DNA of 15,459 nt, taken from assembly GCA_034437715.1 (NCBI GenBank), contig DAOTTR010000729.1, positions 1 to 15,459 on the forward strand, given 5' to 3'. Origin of the DNA: JAHBVH01 sp034437715. Lineage in GTDB: Bacteria > Chloroflexota > Anaerolineae > Caldilineales > Caldilineaceae. The notes beneath the pieces are model-generated. The model did not search any database, was not told where the DNA came from, and saw only the letters and a list, made by a program, of their open reading frames with translations. Both the position numbers and the translations under genes were made by a program. Positions 6,604-15,459 of this stretch are shown one piece after another (the first letter of the stretch is position 1; each line of letters opens with the position of its first letter).

Positions 6604-7251
6604 ATGAATTCGGAAGTAATTCATGTTTTACTGGTAGAAGACAATATAGATTATAGTGCGCTCCTGCGGCGGCGGTTGATGGGCAGGCTAAACCAAGGGC
6701 ATGGGCCAACTTTTGTGGTAGCGCAAGCCGGCCTTTTACAAGAAGCCTTGGCATATGCAACTCTGCAACCGATCGATGTGATTGTGCTCGATTTGCATCT
6801 GCCGGATGCCACGGGTCTGGAAACGTTGACGCGTGTGCAACAGGCAATTCCCGGTGTCGCCACCATTGTTTTGACCGAGCGCGATGATCAACTCCTCGCC
6901 GATCAAGCTTTACAGCTAGGTGCCCATGATTATTTGGTAAAAGGTAACTTTAACGCCGAAATCCTCATGCGCGCCATTCGCTATGCACTGGATCGCAAAC
7001 AGAGTGAGCAAGCGCTCAGTGAAGCGACCAAGCAGCTCAGCCAGCGGAAGCAACCCCGCCGGCCTGCGGCCATGCCCGATGATCTGGTCAATGATTTTGA
7101 TAGCCTGCTCGCCAAGCTGGCAGCCCAAAACTCCCTAGCCCTCTCCGAGTTGGGAGACGATAACCCAGCTCGCGTGCATGTCGAAAAGCTTGATCAAACG
7201 ATCCACCTGGTGAGCGACCTGACGCGACGCCTCTTTGCCAAAAGCAAGTAA
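6604..7251 (+). CDS. Response regulator with a C-terminal degenerate DHp-like domain
   Basis: A 215-residue signalling protein. A receiver domain fills residues 6-130. Glu12/Asp13 form the acidic pocket, Asp63 (VLDLHLP) is the phosphate acceptor, Thr91 is the switch residue and Lys113 (YLVKG) is the conserved lysine. There is no DNA-binding output. After a basic, proline-rich linker (146-158), residues 159-215 follow the pattern of the HisKA helix pair of hybrid kinases: DLVNDFDSLLAK against the usual AHDFNNLLxx, then a SELGDDNPARVHVEKL segment, and an ending SDLTRRLFAKSK where kinases have LTRQLLAFSR. The histidine is replaced by Asn163 and no ATPase domain follows. It probably acts through protein contact. 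It is an orphan gene; no kinase is adjacent. Confidence 0.9.
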   Translation: MNSEVIHVLLVEDNIDYSALLRRRLMGRLNQGHGPTFVVAQAGLLQEALAYATLQPIDVIVLDLHLPDATGLETLTRVQQAIPGVATIVLTERDDQLLADQALQLGAHDYLVKGNFNAEILMRAIRYALDRKQSEQALSEATKQLSQRKQPRRPAAMPDDLVNDFDSLLAKLAAQNSLALSELGDDNPARVHVEKLDQTIHLVSDLTRRLFAKSK

Positions 7252-7344
7252 GAAGAAGACCCCTGTTGCCACCGGTTGATCTGCCCAAAATCATCGCCCA
7301 TTCTCTCAATATTGCTCATTGCCACCTGCGACCCCGGCACGAAA

Positions 7345-9144
7345 CTAGGATTGTCTCTTGCTGATCAACGGCAGGAAGAGCTGGTGTTGTGGCACGGTAA
7401 GTGCAAACTCGGTGAGATGGGCAATGGTGACAACCAAAAGATTGTTCTGTGGATTGCGCTCGATAATCGTAATACCGTTGTCCCACCATTGGCCGGTGTT
7501 AACATCAAAGGTGAGCAATTGCAGTTGAGACTCATCTAGACCACTGATAGCTTCGTCGCTATAGGAGAGGCTAACCGTGATTGGCTGGTCAAAGACAAAG
7601 TGTGCAAGCGACAACTCATCCTGATAGGCAGTTAAGGTGAAGGCATGGCCGACGAACTGATAGGTAGCCGGTGGATTGGTGGTGGGCGCAGATTGATAGA
7701 CAAGCGTGGTTGGCTCATGTACGGCCCCCGCGGGTATCTGGACAAAGATGCCCGCGCCATTCGCTTCCTGATAGGTGAGGCTGGTTGCCTGATCGGGCAG
7801 CGCCGTTGTGCGGACCTGGCTGGGCACCTGGGTCGGGACAGCCGTAGGTACGAGGGTGCTGGTCGCTGTAGGGGTCGGCGTAGCGGTAGATGGGGGTAGG
7901 CTTGTGAACGTATAGCGGGCGAGCGCAAAGTTACCACTGCTATAGCCGGCAACAATGGCCTTACCATCGGCCTGGATGGTCAGGGCTGTGCCGAAATCTT
8001 GACCGCCGAAGTCGGTGATGACTTTGCCATTGCTGCCAAAGGTACTATCAAGGCTACCATTACCCGTGTAGCGCGCTAGGGCAAAATCGCTGCCACTTGA
8101 TCCAGCGACGAGAATTTTATCATCGCTTTGGATGGCAAGGGCATAGCCATAGTCGTTGCCACCCAAGTTATGAACCGCAAAGCCATCGGTAGCGAACGTT
8201 GTATCCAAGCTGCCATCGCTAGTGTAGCGCGCCATCGCGAAGTCGGTACCGCTCGAACCGGCGACCAGAATTTTGTCATCGCTTTGGATAGCCAGGGCAT
8301 AGCCGTAATCATTACCAGCCAAGTGATTGATGGCAAAGCCGTCGGTGTCAAAGGTCGTATCGAGGCTACCATCGCTGTTATAGCGCACCAGGACAAAATC
8401 ATCGTTATCAGTGCCACTCGAACCAGCAACGAGCAGCTTACCATCCGCTTGGACAGCCAAAGCAAGACCATTATCCTCGCCGCCGAGATCGGTTGTCACT
8501 TGGCCATCGGTATCAAAGGTGGTATCGAGGCTGCCATCGCTGTTGTAGCGCACCAAGGCAAAATCGACGTTATCATTCCCCGTATAACCGGCGACAACAA
8601 TCTTCCCGTCCGCTTGGAGGGCGAGCGCCCGACCATAGTCATTACTGCCCAGATCGGTGGTGACTTTGCCGTCGGTGTCAAAGGTGGTATCAAGGCTACC
8701 ATCGCTGTTGTAGCGCACCAAGGCAAAATCGACGTTGTCACTCCCCGTATAACCGGCAACAATGATCTGATTGTCACTGGCAATGACCATAGCATAGCCA
8801 TAATCGTAGTCACCCAAATCGGTTGTAACAATGCCATCGGTGCCAAAGGTGGTATCAAGGCTACCGTCACTGTTGTAACGCACCAGGGCAAAGTCATCGT
8901 CGCTCTGGCCGGCCGTGTATCCAGCAATGAGCAGCTTACCATCACTCAAGACGGCAACAGTGTGGCCTTCATCATAGACACTAAAATCCGTCTTGACAAT
9001 ACCATTGTTGCCAAAGGTGGGATCAAGGCCACTGTTGTTGGTGGTGCTGGCCCATACGGGCATTGTCGTCAAAGACAACACCAACAGCGCAACGAGTAAA
9101 GTAAAGATAAACCATGGCTGGGTAAGTTTCTGTTGCATAATCAA
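7345..9144 (-). CDS. Secreted delta-60 repeat protein with LFLPLI C-terminus
   Basis: A 599-residue exported protein. A signal peptide (hydrophobic 11-30, likely cut after VWA at about 32) leads to seven delta-60 repeats (about 37-404). The repeats are 52-55 residues with cores FALVRYNSDGSLDTTF, DYGYALA and GKLLVAG, a pattern expected to form a beta-propeller. A Thr/Pro linker (about 414-447) joins a C-terminal all-beta domain that includes IPAGAVHEPTTLVYQ, similar to ZU5-like modules. The end, HQLFLPLISKRQS, matches the C-terminal LPL-type motif common on Chloroflexota surface proteins. I took the TTG at 9144 because AAAGGAG lies 6 nt upstream; it overlaps the previous gene's TGA. An ATG at 9138 is the alternative. 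As the last gene of the pilus operon it may be a surface partner or cargo; this is inferred. Confidence 0.85.
   Translation of the reverse strand: MIMQQKLTQPWFIFTLLVALLVLSLTTMPVWASTTNNSGLDPTFGNNGIVKTDFSVYDEGHTVAVLSDGKLLIAGYTAGQSDDDFALVRYNSDGSLDTTFGTDGIVTTDLGDYDYGYAMVIASDNQIIVAGYTGSDNVDFALVRYNSDGSLDTTFDTDGKVTTDLGSNDYGRALALQADGKIVVAGYTGNDNVDFALVRYNSDGSLDTTFDTDGQVTTDLGGEDNGLALAVQADGKLLVAGSSGTDNDDFVLVRYNSDGSLDTTFDTDGFAINHLAGNDYGYALAIQSDDKILVAGSSGTDFAMARYTSDGSLDTTFATDGFAVHNLGGNDYGYALAIQSDDKILVAGSSGSDFALARYTGNGSLDSTFGSNGKVITDFGGQDFGTALTIQADGKAIVAGYSSGNFALARYTFTSLPPSTATPTPTATSTLVPTAVPTQVPSQVRTTALPDQATSLTYQEANGAGIFVQIPAGAVHEPTTLVYQSAPTTNPPATYQFVGHAFTLTAYQDELSLAHFVFDQPITVSLSYSDEAISGLDESQLQLLTFDVNTGQWWDNGITIIERNPQNNLLVVTIAHLTEFALTVPQHQLFLPLISKRQS
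7933..8895 (-). repeat. Six tandem 156-165-bp coding repeats (delta-60)
   Basis: Direct repeats in the delta-60 gene: three units of 165 bp followed by three of 156 bp. They are highly similar at DNA level, especially over the segment for RYNSDGSLDTTF, which points to recent duplication or conversion. A diverged first unit lies upstream. Confidence 0.8.
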
Positions 9145-9536
9145 TCCATGCTCCTTTGCATAGTCATTTCTAATTGGCCCAAAAGTCTGAGTTTGTCGCC
9201 GACTGTACTCCCTGTGCGCGCGACTGTGCCCACGGGTGCTTCAATCACATAGCGCACGCCCCGCCGTGGTCGGCCAATGCGCCAGGGTGCCATCGCGACA
9301 TCGATATCCATCACCACATCTTCGGCGTTCACGTAGAACACATCAATCGGGATGACCATAAAGTGCGTATGAATACCGTTGCTGGCCGTGATCAGCAGGC
9401 CCTCGCCTGGTGCCAGGTGCGGAACACCCATCAAGCCTTTAAAGCGAGCCCAGAAGGTATTGGCAACCCGGCCCTGGTTGATGAGGGTTGTCTGACGAGT
9501 TACGTTGTCAACCCAGAGTGTTTGCTTGTTTTTCAT
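9141..9536 (-). CDS. DUF192 family protein
   Basis: A 131-residue protein of the DUF192 (PF02643) family, whose function is not settled. The family pattern is plain: the FWARFKGLMG box (residues 28-37), PGEGLLI (43-49), THFMVIPIDVFYVNAEDVV (about 57-75) and VIEAPVGT(x)GD toward the end. Many relatives have a lipoprotein or signal peptide; none is seen here, so this copy is probably cytoplasmic. The start overlaps the tadA stop by 4 bp (ATGA), and its own stop overlaps the next start, so it is translated within the operon. DUF192 genes are often found beside Tad loci, which suggests a link to pilus assembly. The family call is safe; the role is not known. Confidence 0.9.
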   Translation of the reverse strand: MKNKQTLWVDNVTRQTTLINQGRVANTFWARFKGLMGVPHLAPGEGLLITASNGIHTHFMVIPIDVFYVNAEDVVMDIDVAMAPWRIGRPRRGVRYVIEAPVGTVARTGSTVGDKLRLLGQLEMTMQRSMD

Positions 9537-10957
9537 CGTTCTTTTTCGCGTGATTTTGGTTCAAAAAGGTTGGGCGGTAGTGTGATGCCAGCATCGGCAA
9601 TTTTCTCGCTTGCGCGCGGGCGCAGCCCGGTGGACTGGAGCGCGCCGATAATTTTGTCATCGCTCTGAATGCCCGTTTGCTCAAAGACAAAGAGATCTTG
9701 CATAACGATCATGTCCCCTTCCATTCCCAACACCTCGGCACACTGCACAACACGGCGGCTGCCATCGCGCAAACGCTGGACCTGGATGATCATATCCACC
9801 GCTGCCGCGATCTGCTGGCGAATGGCGCGCAAGGGCAATTCAACCCCCGACATAAGCACCAGGGTTTCAATGCGGTTGAGCGATTCACGCGCCGTATTGG
9901 CGTGCAAGGTGGTCAGCGAGCCGTCGTGGCCAGTGTTCATGGCCTGGAGCATATCCAGAGCTTCGCCCCCGCGCACTTCACCGATCACAATGCGGTCTGG
10001 GCGCATACGCAAGCTATTGACCACCAAGTCACGGATCGTGACTTCGCCTTTGCCTTCAACATTGGCTGGCCGTTTTTCCAAACGGACAACGTGGGGCTGT
10101 TGCAACTGCAATTCGGCGGCATCTTCGATGGTGACCACACGGTCGTCAGCCGGAATAAAGCCAGAGAGCACATTGAGCATGGTCGTCTTGCCAGAACCGG
10201 TGCCACCGCTGACAAAGATGTTGAGCTTGGCGATGACACAGGCCCTGATGAACTGGGCAAACTCGGGCGTCACCGAACCAAAGCGAATGAGATCCTCAAT
10301 TTTCAACGGATCTTTGCGAAATTTACGAATGGTCAGACAGGGACCACCCAGAGAAAGGGGCGGAATGATCGCATTCACGCGCGAATCGTCGGGCAGACGC
10401 GCATCGACCATGGGCGACGCTTCGTCGATGCGGCGGCCTAGCGGCGTGACGATCCGCTCGATCACCTGAAGCACCTGGGCATCGTCGACAAATTTGACAT
10501 GGGTCAGAATTAACTTGCCCTTCTGCTCGATATAGACCTGGTGGGGGCCGTTCACCATCACCTCGGAGATATCGTCGCGATCGAGCAATGGCTGAATGGG
10601 CCCATAGCCAAAAATATCGGCAATCAACATATCAAACAAATAGGTGCGTTCTGTGCGGCTCACCACCAAATGGGCATCGGCCAACCCCTTACTAAAGATC
10701 GGTTCGAGCATCTGGCGTAGCTGGGTGACACCGCCAAGATCGGCCAAAGACTTGACCTCATCGACCAGAAATTGCTGAATTTCTTCGCGCACCTGCTTGA
10801 AGGCAGGCGGCGCGGCATATCGTCCATCCGCATTGAAGAGCTCGCTGGCCGGTTCCAAGGGTTGCGCCAGTGGCGCAGCCGGTGCCAAGGTTTTTTCTTG
10901 CGGATTTGTGCTGCGCGCCTTATCCGGTTTGATAAGCCGGTTGCTAAAAAGCGTCAT
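9533..10957 (-). CDS. tadA: TadA/CpaF-type secretion ATPase
   Basis: A 474-residue hexameric traffic ATPase of the type II/IV secretion family that powers Tad pilus assembly at the inner membrane. A proline-rich tail of about 50 residues precedes the helical N-terminal domain. The PAS-like region (about 105-215) includes IFGYGPIQPLL and ISEVMVNGP. Walker A GGTGSGKT lies at 251-258, the Asp box VVTIEDAAEL at 274-283, Walker B DRIVIGEVRGGEAL at 321-333, and the His box GHDGSLTTLHANTARES at 343-359. All key residues are present. GAGGAG, which overlaps the preceding stop codon, lies about 9 nt before the ATG. The gene sits downstream of tadBC and two accessory genes, whereas in many loci tadA precedes tadB directly. 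The gene itself is intact although the platform genes upstream are broken. Confidence 0.95.
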   Translation of the reverse strand: MTLFSNRLIKPDKARSTNPQEKTLAPAAPLAQPLEPASELFNADGRYAAPPAFKQVREEIQQFLVDEVKSLADLGGVTQLRQMLEPIFSKGLADAHLVVSRTERTYLFDMLIADIFGYGPIQPLLDRDDISEVMVNGPHQVYIEQKGKLILTHVKFVDDAQVLQVIERIVTPLGRRIDEASPMVDARLPDDSRVNAIIPPLSLGGPCLTIRKFRKDPLKIEDLIRFGSVTPEFAQFIRACVIAKLNIFVSGGTGSGKTTMLNVLSGFIPADDRVVTIEDAAELQLQQPHVVRLEKRPANVEGKGEVTIRDLVVNSLRMRPDRIVIGEVRGGEALDMLQAMNTGHDGSLTTLHANTARESLNRIETLVLMSGVELPLRAIRQQIAAAVDMIIQVQRLRDGSRRVVQCAEVLGMEGDMIVMQDLFVFEQTGIQSDDKIIGALQSTGLRPRASEKIADAGITLPPNLFEPKSREKER

Positions 10958-10970
10958 TGGGTCTTACTCC

Positions 10971-12623
<1,653 letters not shown>

Positions 12624-12635
12624 GATCTTGCCATC

Positions 12636-12890
12636 TCAGGTGACTTCAAGTTCTGCCTTGAGCTGCGCTTCGGCCAACAGTGATACCAACACTTGCGCTT
12701 CTGGATATTCAGCTTGAAGGATGCGCAACATGCGGGCCGCCTGCTGATATGATCCCCGGTGCAGTTCGTCCAGGGTGATTTGGTAGCGCCTGTCCGTACT
12801 CAATTGACTTGCATCTTTGATCGGGCGCGGCTCTTCGGCGACGTACATATGCTGCTTTTCGCGCAGCATCAGTTTGTTTAGCGTAAGCAT
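12636..12890 (-). CDS. Small TPR-like protein in the Tad operon
   Basis: An 84-residue cytoplasmic protein with no signal or membrane segment. Residues 40-82 (LDELHRGSYQQAARMLRILQAEYPEAQVLVSLLAEAQLKAEL) fit one tetratricopeptide-like helix pair plus a capping helix. AAGGA upstream gives a good ribosome site, and the gene lies 22 bp after tadC and 12 bp before the TPR/propeller gene. It could be a helper that binds the helical domain of its neighbour; nothing in the sequence shows this directly. Confidence 0.7.
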   Translation of the reverse strand: MLTLNKLMLREKQHMYVAEEPRPIKDASQLSTDRRYQITLDELHRGSYQQAARMLRILQAEYPEAQVLVSLLAEAQLKAELEVT

Positions 12891-12912
12891 TGTTTCCTTA
12901 TTCGCAGCTTCC

Positions 12913-13933
12913 TCATTTGAACGCCGCCATAATCTGCGGAATTGCTGGGCCCAGAATCACAGCAAAGACGGCAGGAAAGATAAAAAGGACCAAGGGAATC
13001 AGCATTTTGATGGGTGCCTTGCTGGCAGCCTCATTGGCGCGCTGACGGCGGCGAATGCGCATTTCTGCCGACTGTGTATGCAGCACATTGCTAATCGCAA
13101 TGCCCAAGCGGTCCGCCTGGACGAGCACGGCCACAAAGCTCGTCATCTCTGGCACCCCAGTGCGCTCTACCAGATGGTGCAGCGCATCAACGCGTGAGAT
13201 GCCCAAGCGCATTTCGCCGATCACACGGCGGAATTCAAGGCCCAATTCGTTATTCCAATGGGCCGACACTTTCTGCAGCGCGGCCTCGAACCCCAACCCG
13301 GCATCCACGCAGATCATCATGCGATCCAGGGCATCGGGCAGCGCCAGCATAATTGCTTTCTGGCGCTTCGTAATCTGGCTGCGCAGCCAATAGTTGGGCA
13401 GATAGAGCCCGACGACAAAACCGACTAGTACAGTTGGGCGTAGATACCACGGCAGTTAATCAGGCACGTTACTCGTGTACAGCATGGTAAAAATAGGGTA
13501 CCTTATTTACGCCGGGATCTACTAGGGCAAAGAGCAGGGCCGAGAAGAGTGGCCGTGAAAGCACCGTGATCGCGAAGCTGGCAGCCCCCAGGCCTGCGCC
13601 GACCAGGGCGCGCAACCCCAAAAAGTCGATCACCGTCAGGCGGTCGAGCAGGCCAGCCATGGCGAGGTCGTGGCGTAGTTGTTCAAGGTTACGGCTGGGC
13701 GTGAGCAACTTACCCATGCCGCGCAGATGCTGGATGAGCGGACGAAACAGGCGTTCATGCCAGGGGCGGGCCAGGGCCAGATCGCGCAGGGTAGGCGCGG
13801 CAAGCTTGCTTGGGCGGACCGCGACACGCGCGCCGCGCGCACTATAGTGGGTGCGCGCAACCATGATCAAGGCAAAGATGCTCACGGCAACCAACAGCGA
13901 AACCAAGAGCAGAGTGGATTCGATCATTTTCAC
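12913..13933 (-). pseudogene. tadC: tadC, interrupted by a 93-bp insertion
   Basis: The second platform protein of the Tad system (T2SSF family), an inner-membrane partner of TadB and TadA. It lies in two pieces. The 5' piece (13933 to the stop at 13469) has a membrane helix at 6-25 and a second near ALVGAGLGAASFAITVL. The 3' piece (open to 12913; first ATG at 13350) holds the T2SSF core LPDALDRMMICVDAGLGFEAAL and the last helix PIKMLIPLVLFIFPAVFAVILGP. Removing 97 bp (one CTAG plus 13429-13521) joins ...LFALV to GFVVGLYLPNYWL, restoring a 307-residue protein of normal family length. As written, the frame hits stops in the insert. The start ATG overlaps the tadB stop by 4 bp. Confidence 0.85.
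13429..13521. mobile_element. 93-bp miniature inverted-repeat element inserted in tadC
   Basis: The sequence is flanked on both sides by CTAG (13425-13428 and 13522-13525), or ACTAG if one more base is counted. The ends are imperfect inverted repeats: TACAGTTGGGCGTAGATA at the left against the complement of the right end, TAGATCCCGGCGTAAATA, which agree at 12 of 18 positions with the inner GGCGTA(A/G)ATA shared. There is no room for a transposase, so it would be moved in trans. A 4-bp CTAG duplication fits the YTAR target known for IS701-group transposases. Exact excision restores the tadC frame, which is the strongest evidence that it is a true insertion. Confidence 0.75.
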
Positions 13934-14875
13934 ACCTCGATCTTCATAATCCAGCGCATGACAACATTTCCGACAACCACCATGACCACCGCACCGATTG
14001 GAATTAGCAAGATCAAGCCCGGTTGAAATAGGCCCATCATATAATCAGGATTCAAGAGCATCATCCCCGTGGCGATGACAAAGGGTAGGGCAGTCAACAG
14101 CCAGCCGGTCATGCGTTGTTGCCCCGTCATCGCCTGGATATCTCCCTTAAACTTGATGCGCTCACGGATCGTATCAGAGATGGTGGCAAGTACCTCGGCC
14201 AAACTGCCACCCACCTCATTTTGAATATGGATGGCGGACACCACCAGTTCCAAATCATCATTGTCAACCCGTTCGACCAGATGATCCAGGGCATCATCTA
14301 CGCTATAGCCCAACATGGTCTCCTTGATCACCTGACCAAATTCGGTCGCCATGGGATCGGGCATCTCCTGCTGAATCAGTCGGCAGGCGTGCATCAGGCC
14401 ATAGCCGGCGCGCAACGAGCCGACCAACAAGCTGAGCAAATCGGGCAGTTGATCGCCAAACGCTTTGCTGCGCTTGGTCCGCCGCTGGGCTAATAGCAGA
14501 TTGGGTAGGATGCCCCCACCAATCGCCAGCAACAAACCACCCACGAATTGGCCCGAAATAAACCACCCCAGTCCCAGACCCGACGACGGCGCAGCCGGTT
14601 TGGATCAGTAAATATTCACCGACGCTAAGATTGGTATCCGACGCTGTCAATTGGCGTTCCACACGCGCTGCAAGCGAAGATCCACCGAGATGACGGTTGA
14701 GCCGATCCGAAAGCGGGCGCTGTCGTTGTGGATTGGCAATCGCAATGGGCACTGGCACTGGCATCGCCAAGCGCAGTTGAACTTCGTTTATGCGCCGTAC
14801 CCAGCGATAGAGTGCCGCGAACAGACAGCAGACGGAGATAAAAACCAAGCATGCAATCAAGAAAGCGGTGTTCAT
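13930..14875 (-). pseudogene. tadB: tadB with a single-base frameshift
   Basis: The first platform protein of the Tad system (T2SSF family). The 5' frame from the ATG at 14875 gives a membrane helix at 5-22, a linker region, and then a second hydrophobic stretch beginning LLIQTGCAVV (to residue 98). The rest of the protein is in the next frame: GLGLGWFISGQFVGGLLLAIGGG, the T2SSF core FGDQLPDLLSLLVGSLRAGYGLMHAC, and two C-terminal helices to the stop at 13930. Dropping one G from the run at 14579-14581 joins them as a 314-residue protein, the usual size. The change is in a short homopolymer, so a sequencing error is as likely as a mutation. The gene stop overlaps the tadC start. It lies 53 bp after tadZ. 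Confidence 0.85.
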
Positions 14876-14928
14876 TTGGCGATGATCCTGTTACCTAGAC
14901 TCAAAATTAGTATCAAACCGGCTGAGCA

Positions 14929-15459
14929 TCATACGTTACCTGCGGCTTGCCTACGCTGACCGAGCAAGTTGCGGAGAGTGGGCAGACGCTGAGTCACTGA
15001 TTTGGTAGCGCTTGGCGAATCGACCAATACTTGATCCACCAAGCGGTGCAGGCTGCGGCTGATCGGCGCGCGTGTATGGCTGACCACAAAAGGCACACCT
15101 CGGTTCAGCGCATAGGTGGCCACCGGTGGATCAGTGGGGATGCTGATCCGGAGTTTTTCGCCCAGATGCTTCTCAATGGTGGCCGCATTCAGCCCGCCCT
15201 TCACACCCTCTTGATTGAGCACCACATGCAAACGACCGTGGATCGCCTTTTCGGCGCGCAGTAAGGCGAGCAAGGCCTGCGTGCTATACAAACTGGCAAT
15301 CTCTGGGCCAGTGACCAGTAGAATCTCATCCGCCCGGATCAACACTTCGGAAAGGATGGCATCGGTGGTGGTGGCGGTGTCAATGATGACATAGGCCGCC
15401 AATTGGCTTAACATAACCAGGAGTTGCTGCCATCGCTCCCGTTCAATTTCGACGATCGG
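14929..15459 (-). CDS. TadZ/CpaE-type MinD-like ATPase, C-terminal part (5' end outside window)
   Basis: An open frame of 176 residues that runs to the window edge in frame, so the N-terminal half with the receiver-like domain and Walker A is not seen. The visible part fits the C-terminal half of a MinD/ParA-type ATPase of Tad loci: VIIDTATTTDAIL (Walker B-like IID), ADEILLVTGPEIASLYSTQALLALLR, VVLNQEGVKGGLNAATIEKHLG, ISIPTDPPVATYALNRGVPFV and a basic helical tail. These proteins localise the Tad machine at the pole or membrane. Position directly before tadB agrees. I did not pick a start, since it must lie beyond 15459. Confidence 0.85.
   Translation of the reverse strand, partial: PIVEIERERWQQLLVMLSQLAAYVIIDTATTTDAILSEVLIRADEILLVTGPEIASLYSTQALLALLRAEKAIHGRLHVVLNQEGVKGGLNAATIEKHLGEKLRISIPTDPPVATYALNRGVPFVVSHTRAPISRSLHRLVDQVLVDSPSATKSVTQRLPTLRNLLGQRRQAAGNV

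Noticed and set aside
7252..7344. A terminator between the convergent response-regulator and delta-60 genes
   Set aside because: I looked for a GC stem with a T-run on either strand and saw none.
7933..8895. Regular repeats that might suggest a CRISPR array
   Set aside because: The units are 156-165 bp, contiguous, in frame and protein-coding, with no spacers.
8128..9099. A 323-codon open frame on the + strand opposite the delta-60 gene
   Set aside because: It mirrors the delta-60 repeats, its repetitive protein follows from the repeats on the other strand, it has no ribosome site, and the minus-strand frame has a signal peptide and known family repeats.
13441..13541. GCCC repeats as the target duplication of the tadC insert
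   Set aside because: Excision between the GCCC copies leaves the two tadC halves out of frame; only the CTAG pair restores the reading frame.
14570..14600. Programmed ribosomal frameshifting in tadB
   Set aside because: There is no slippery heptamer or downstream structure of the usual kind, and TadB is not known to need frameshifting; a mutation or sequencing slip is simpler.

Overview
The window most likely comes from a member of the Chloroflexota (Chloroflexia or Anaerolineae type). I infer this from family content, not from a search. The pointers are a Tad/CpaF pilus locus with tandem tadB and tadC, a polymer-forming (bactofilin-like) membrane protein behind an ECF sigma factor, a delta-60 repeat surface protein ending in an LFLPLI-type C-terminus, and proline/threonine-rich linkers in several exported proteins. 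No ribosomal or tRNA marker is present to fix the taxonomy.

Left part (1-3007, + strand): an ECF sigma factor (193-846), a two-TM anti-sigma-like protein whose three zinc-ligand positions are all aromatic (944-1561), and a membrane protein with a bactofilin-like repeat domain that starts at a GTG (1573-2772). This is a probable envelope-stress or surface-remodelling operon. It ends in a long nested inverted repeat (2780-2907) and a bidirectional terminator (2967-3007) shared with the convergent gene.

Middle part (3006-7251): an SF1 UvrD/AddB-like ATPase on the minus strand (3006-5153), a divergent class-V aminotransferase (5259-6338), an AT-rich promoter region with a perfect 16-bp palindrome, and an orphan response regulator (6604-7251). 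The regulator's C-terminal part looks like a histidine-kinase dimerisation helix pair that has lost its histidine.

Right part (7345-15459, minus strand): a tightly packed Tad-type pilus/secretion operon. In transcription order it holds tadZ/cpaE (5' end outside the window), tadB, tadC, a small TPR-like protein, a membrane-anchored TPR plus beta-propeller protein, the tadA/cpaF ATPase, a DUF192 protein and a secreted delta-60 repeat protein. Gene joints are 4-bp overlaps or gaps of 12-53 bp. Both platform genes are broken. tadB carries one extra G in a G-run. tadC is split by a 93-bp element with imperfect terminal inverted repeats and flanking CTAG duplications; removing the element plus one CTAG restores a normal TadC reading frame. 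The tadC insertion cannot be a base-calling slip, so the pilus is probably inactive in this strain or population, although the genes downstream remain intact.

The most interesting items are the mini-element in tadC, a possible new small family whose target duplication fits the YTAR preference of IS701-type transposases; the accessory set of two predicted beta-propeller surface proteins inside one Tad operon; the zinc-less anti-sigma domain; and the response regulator fused to a dead dimerisation domain.
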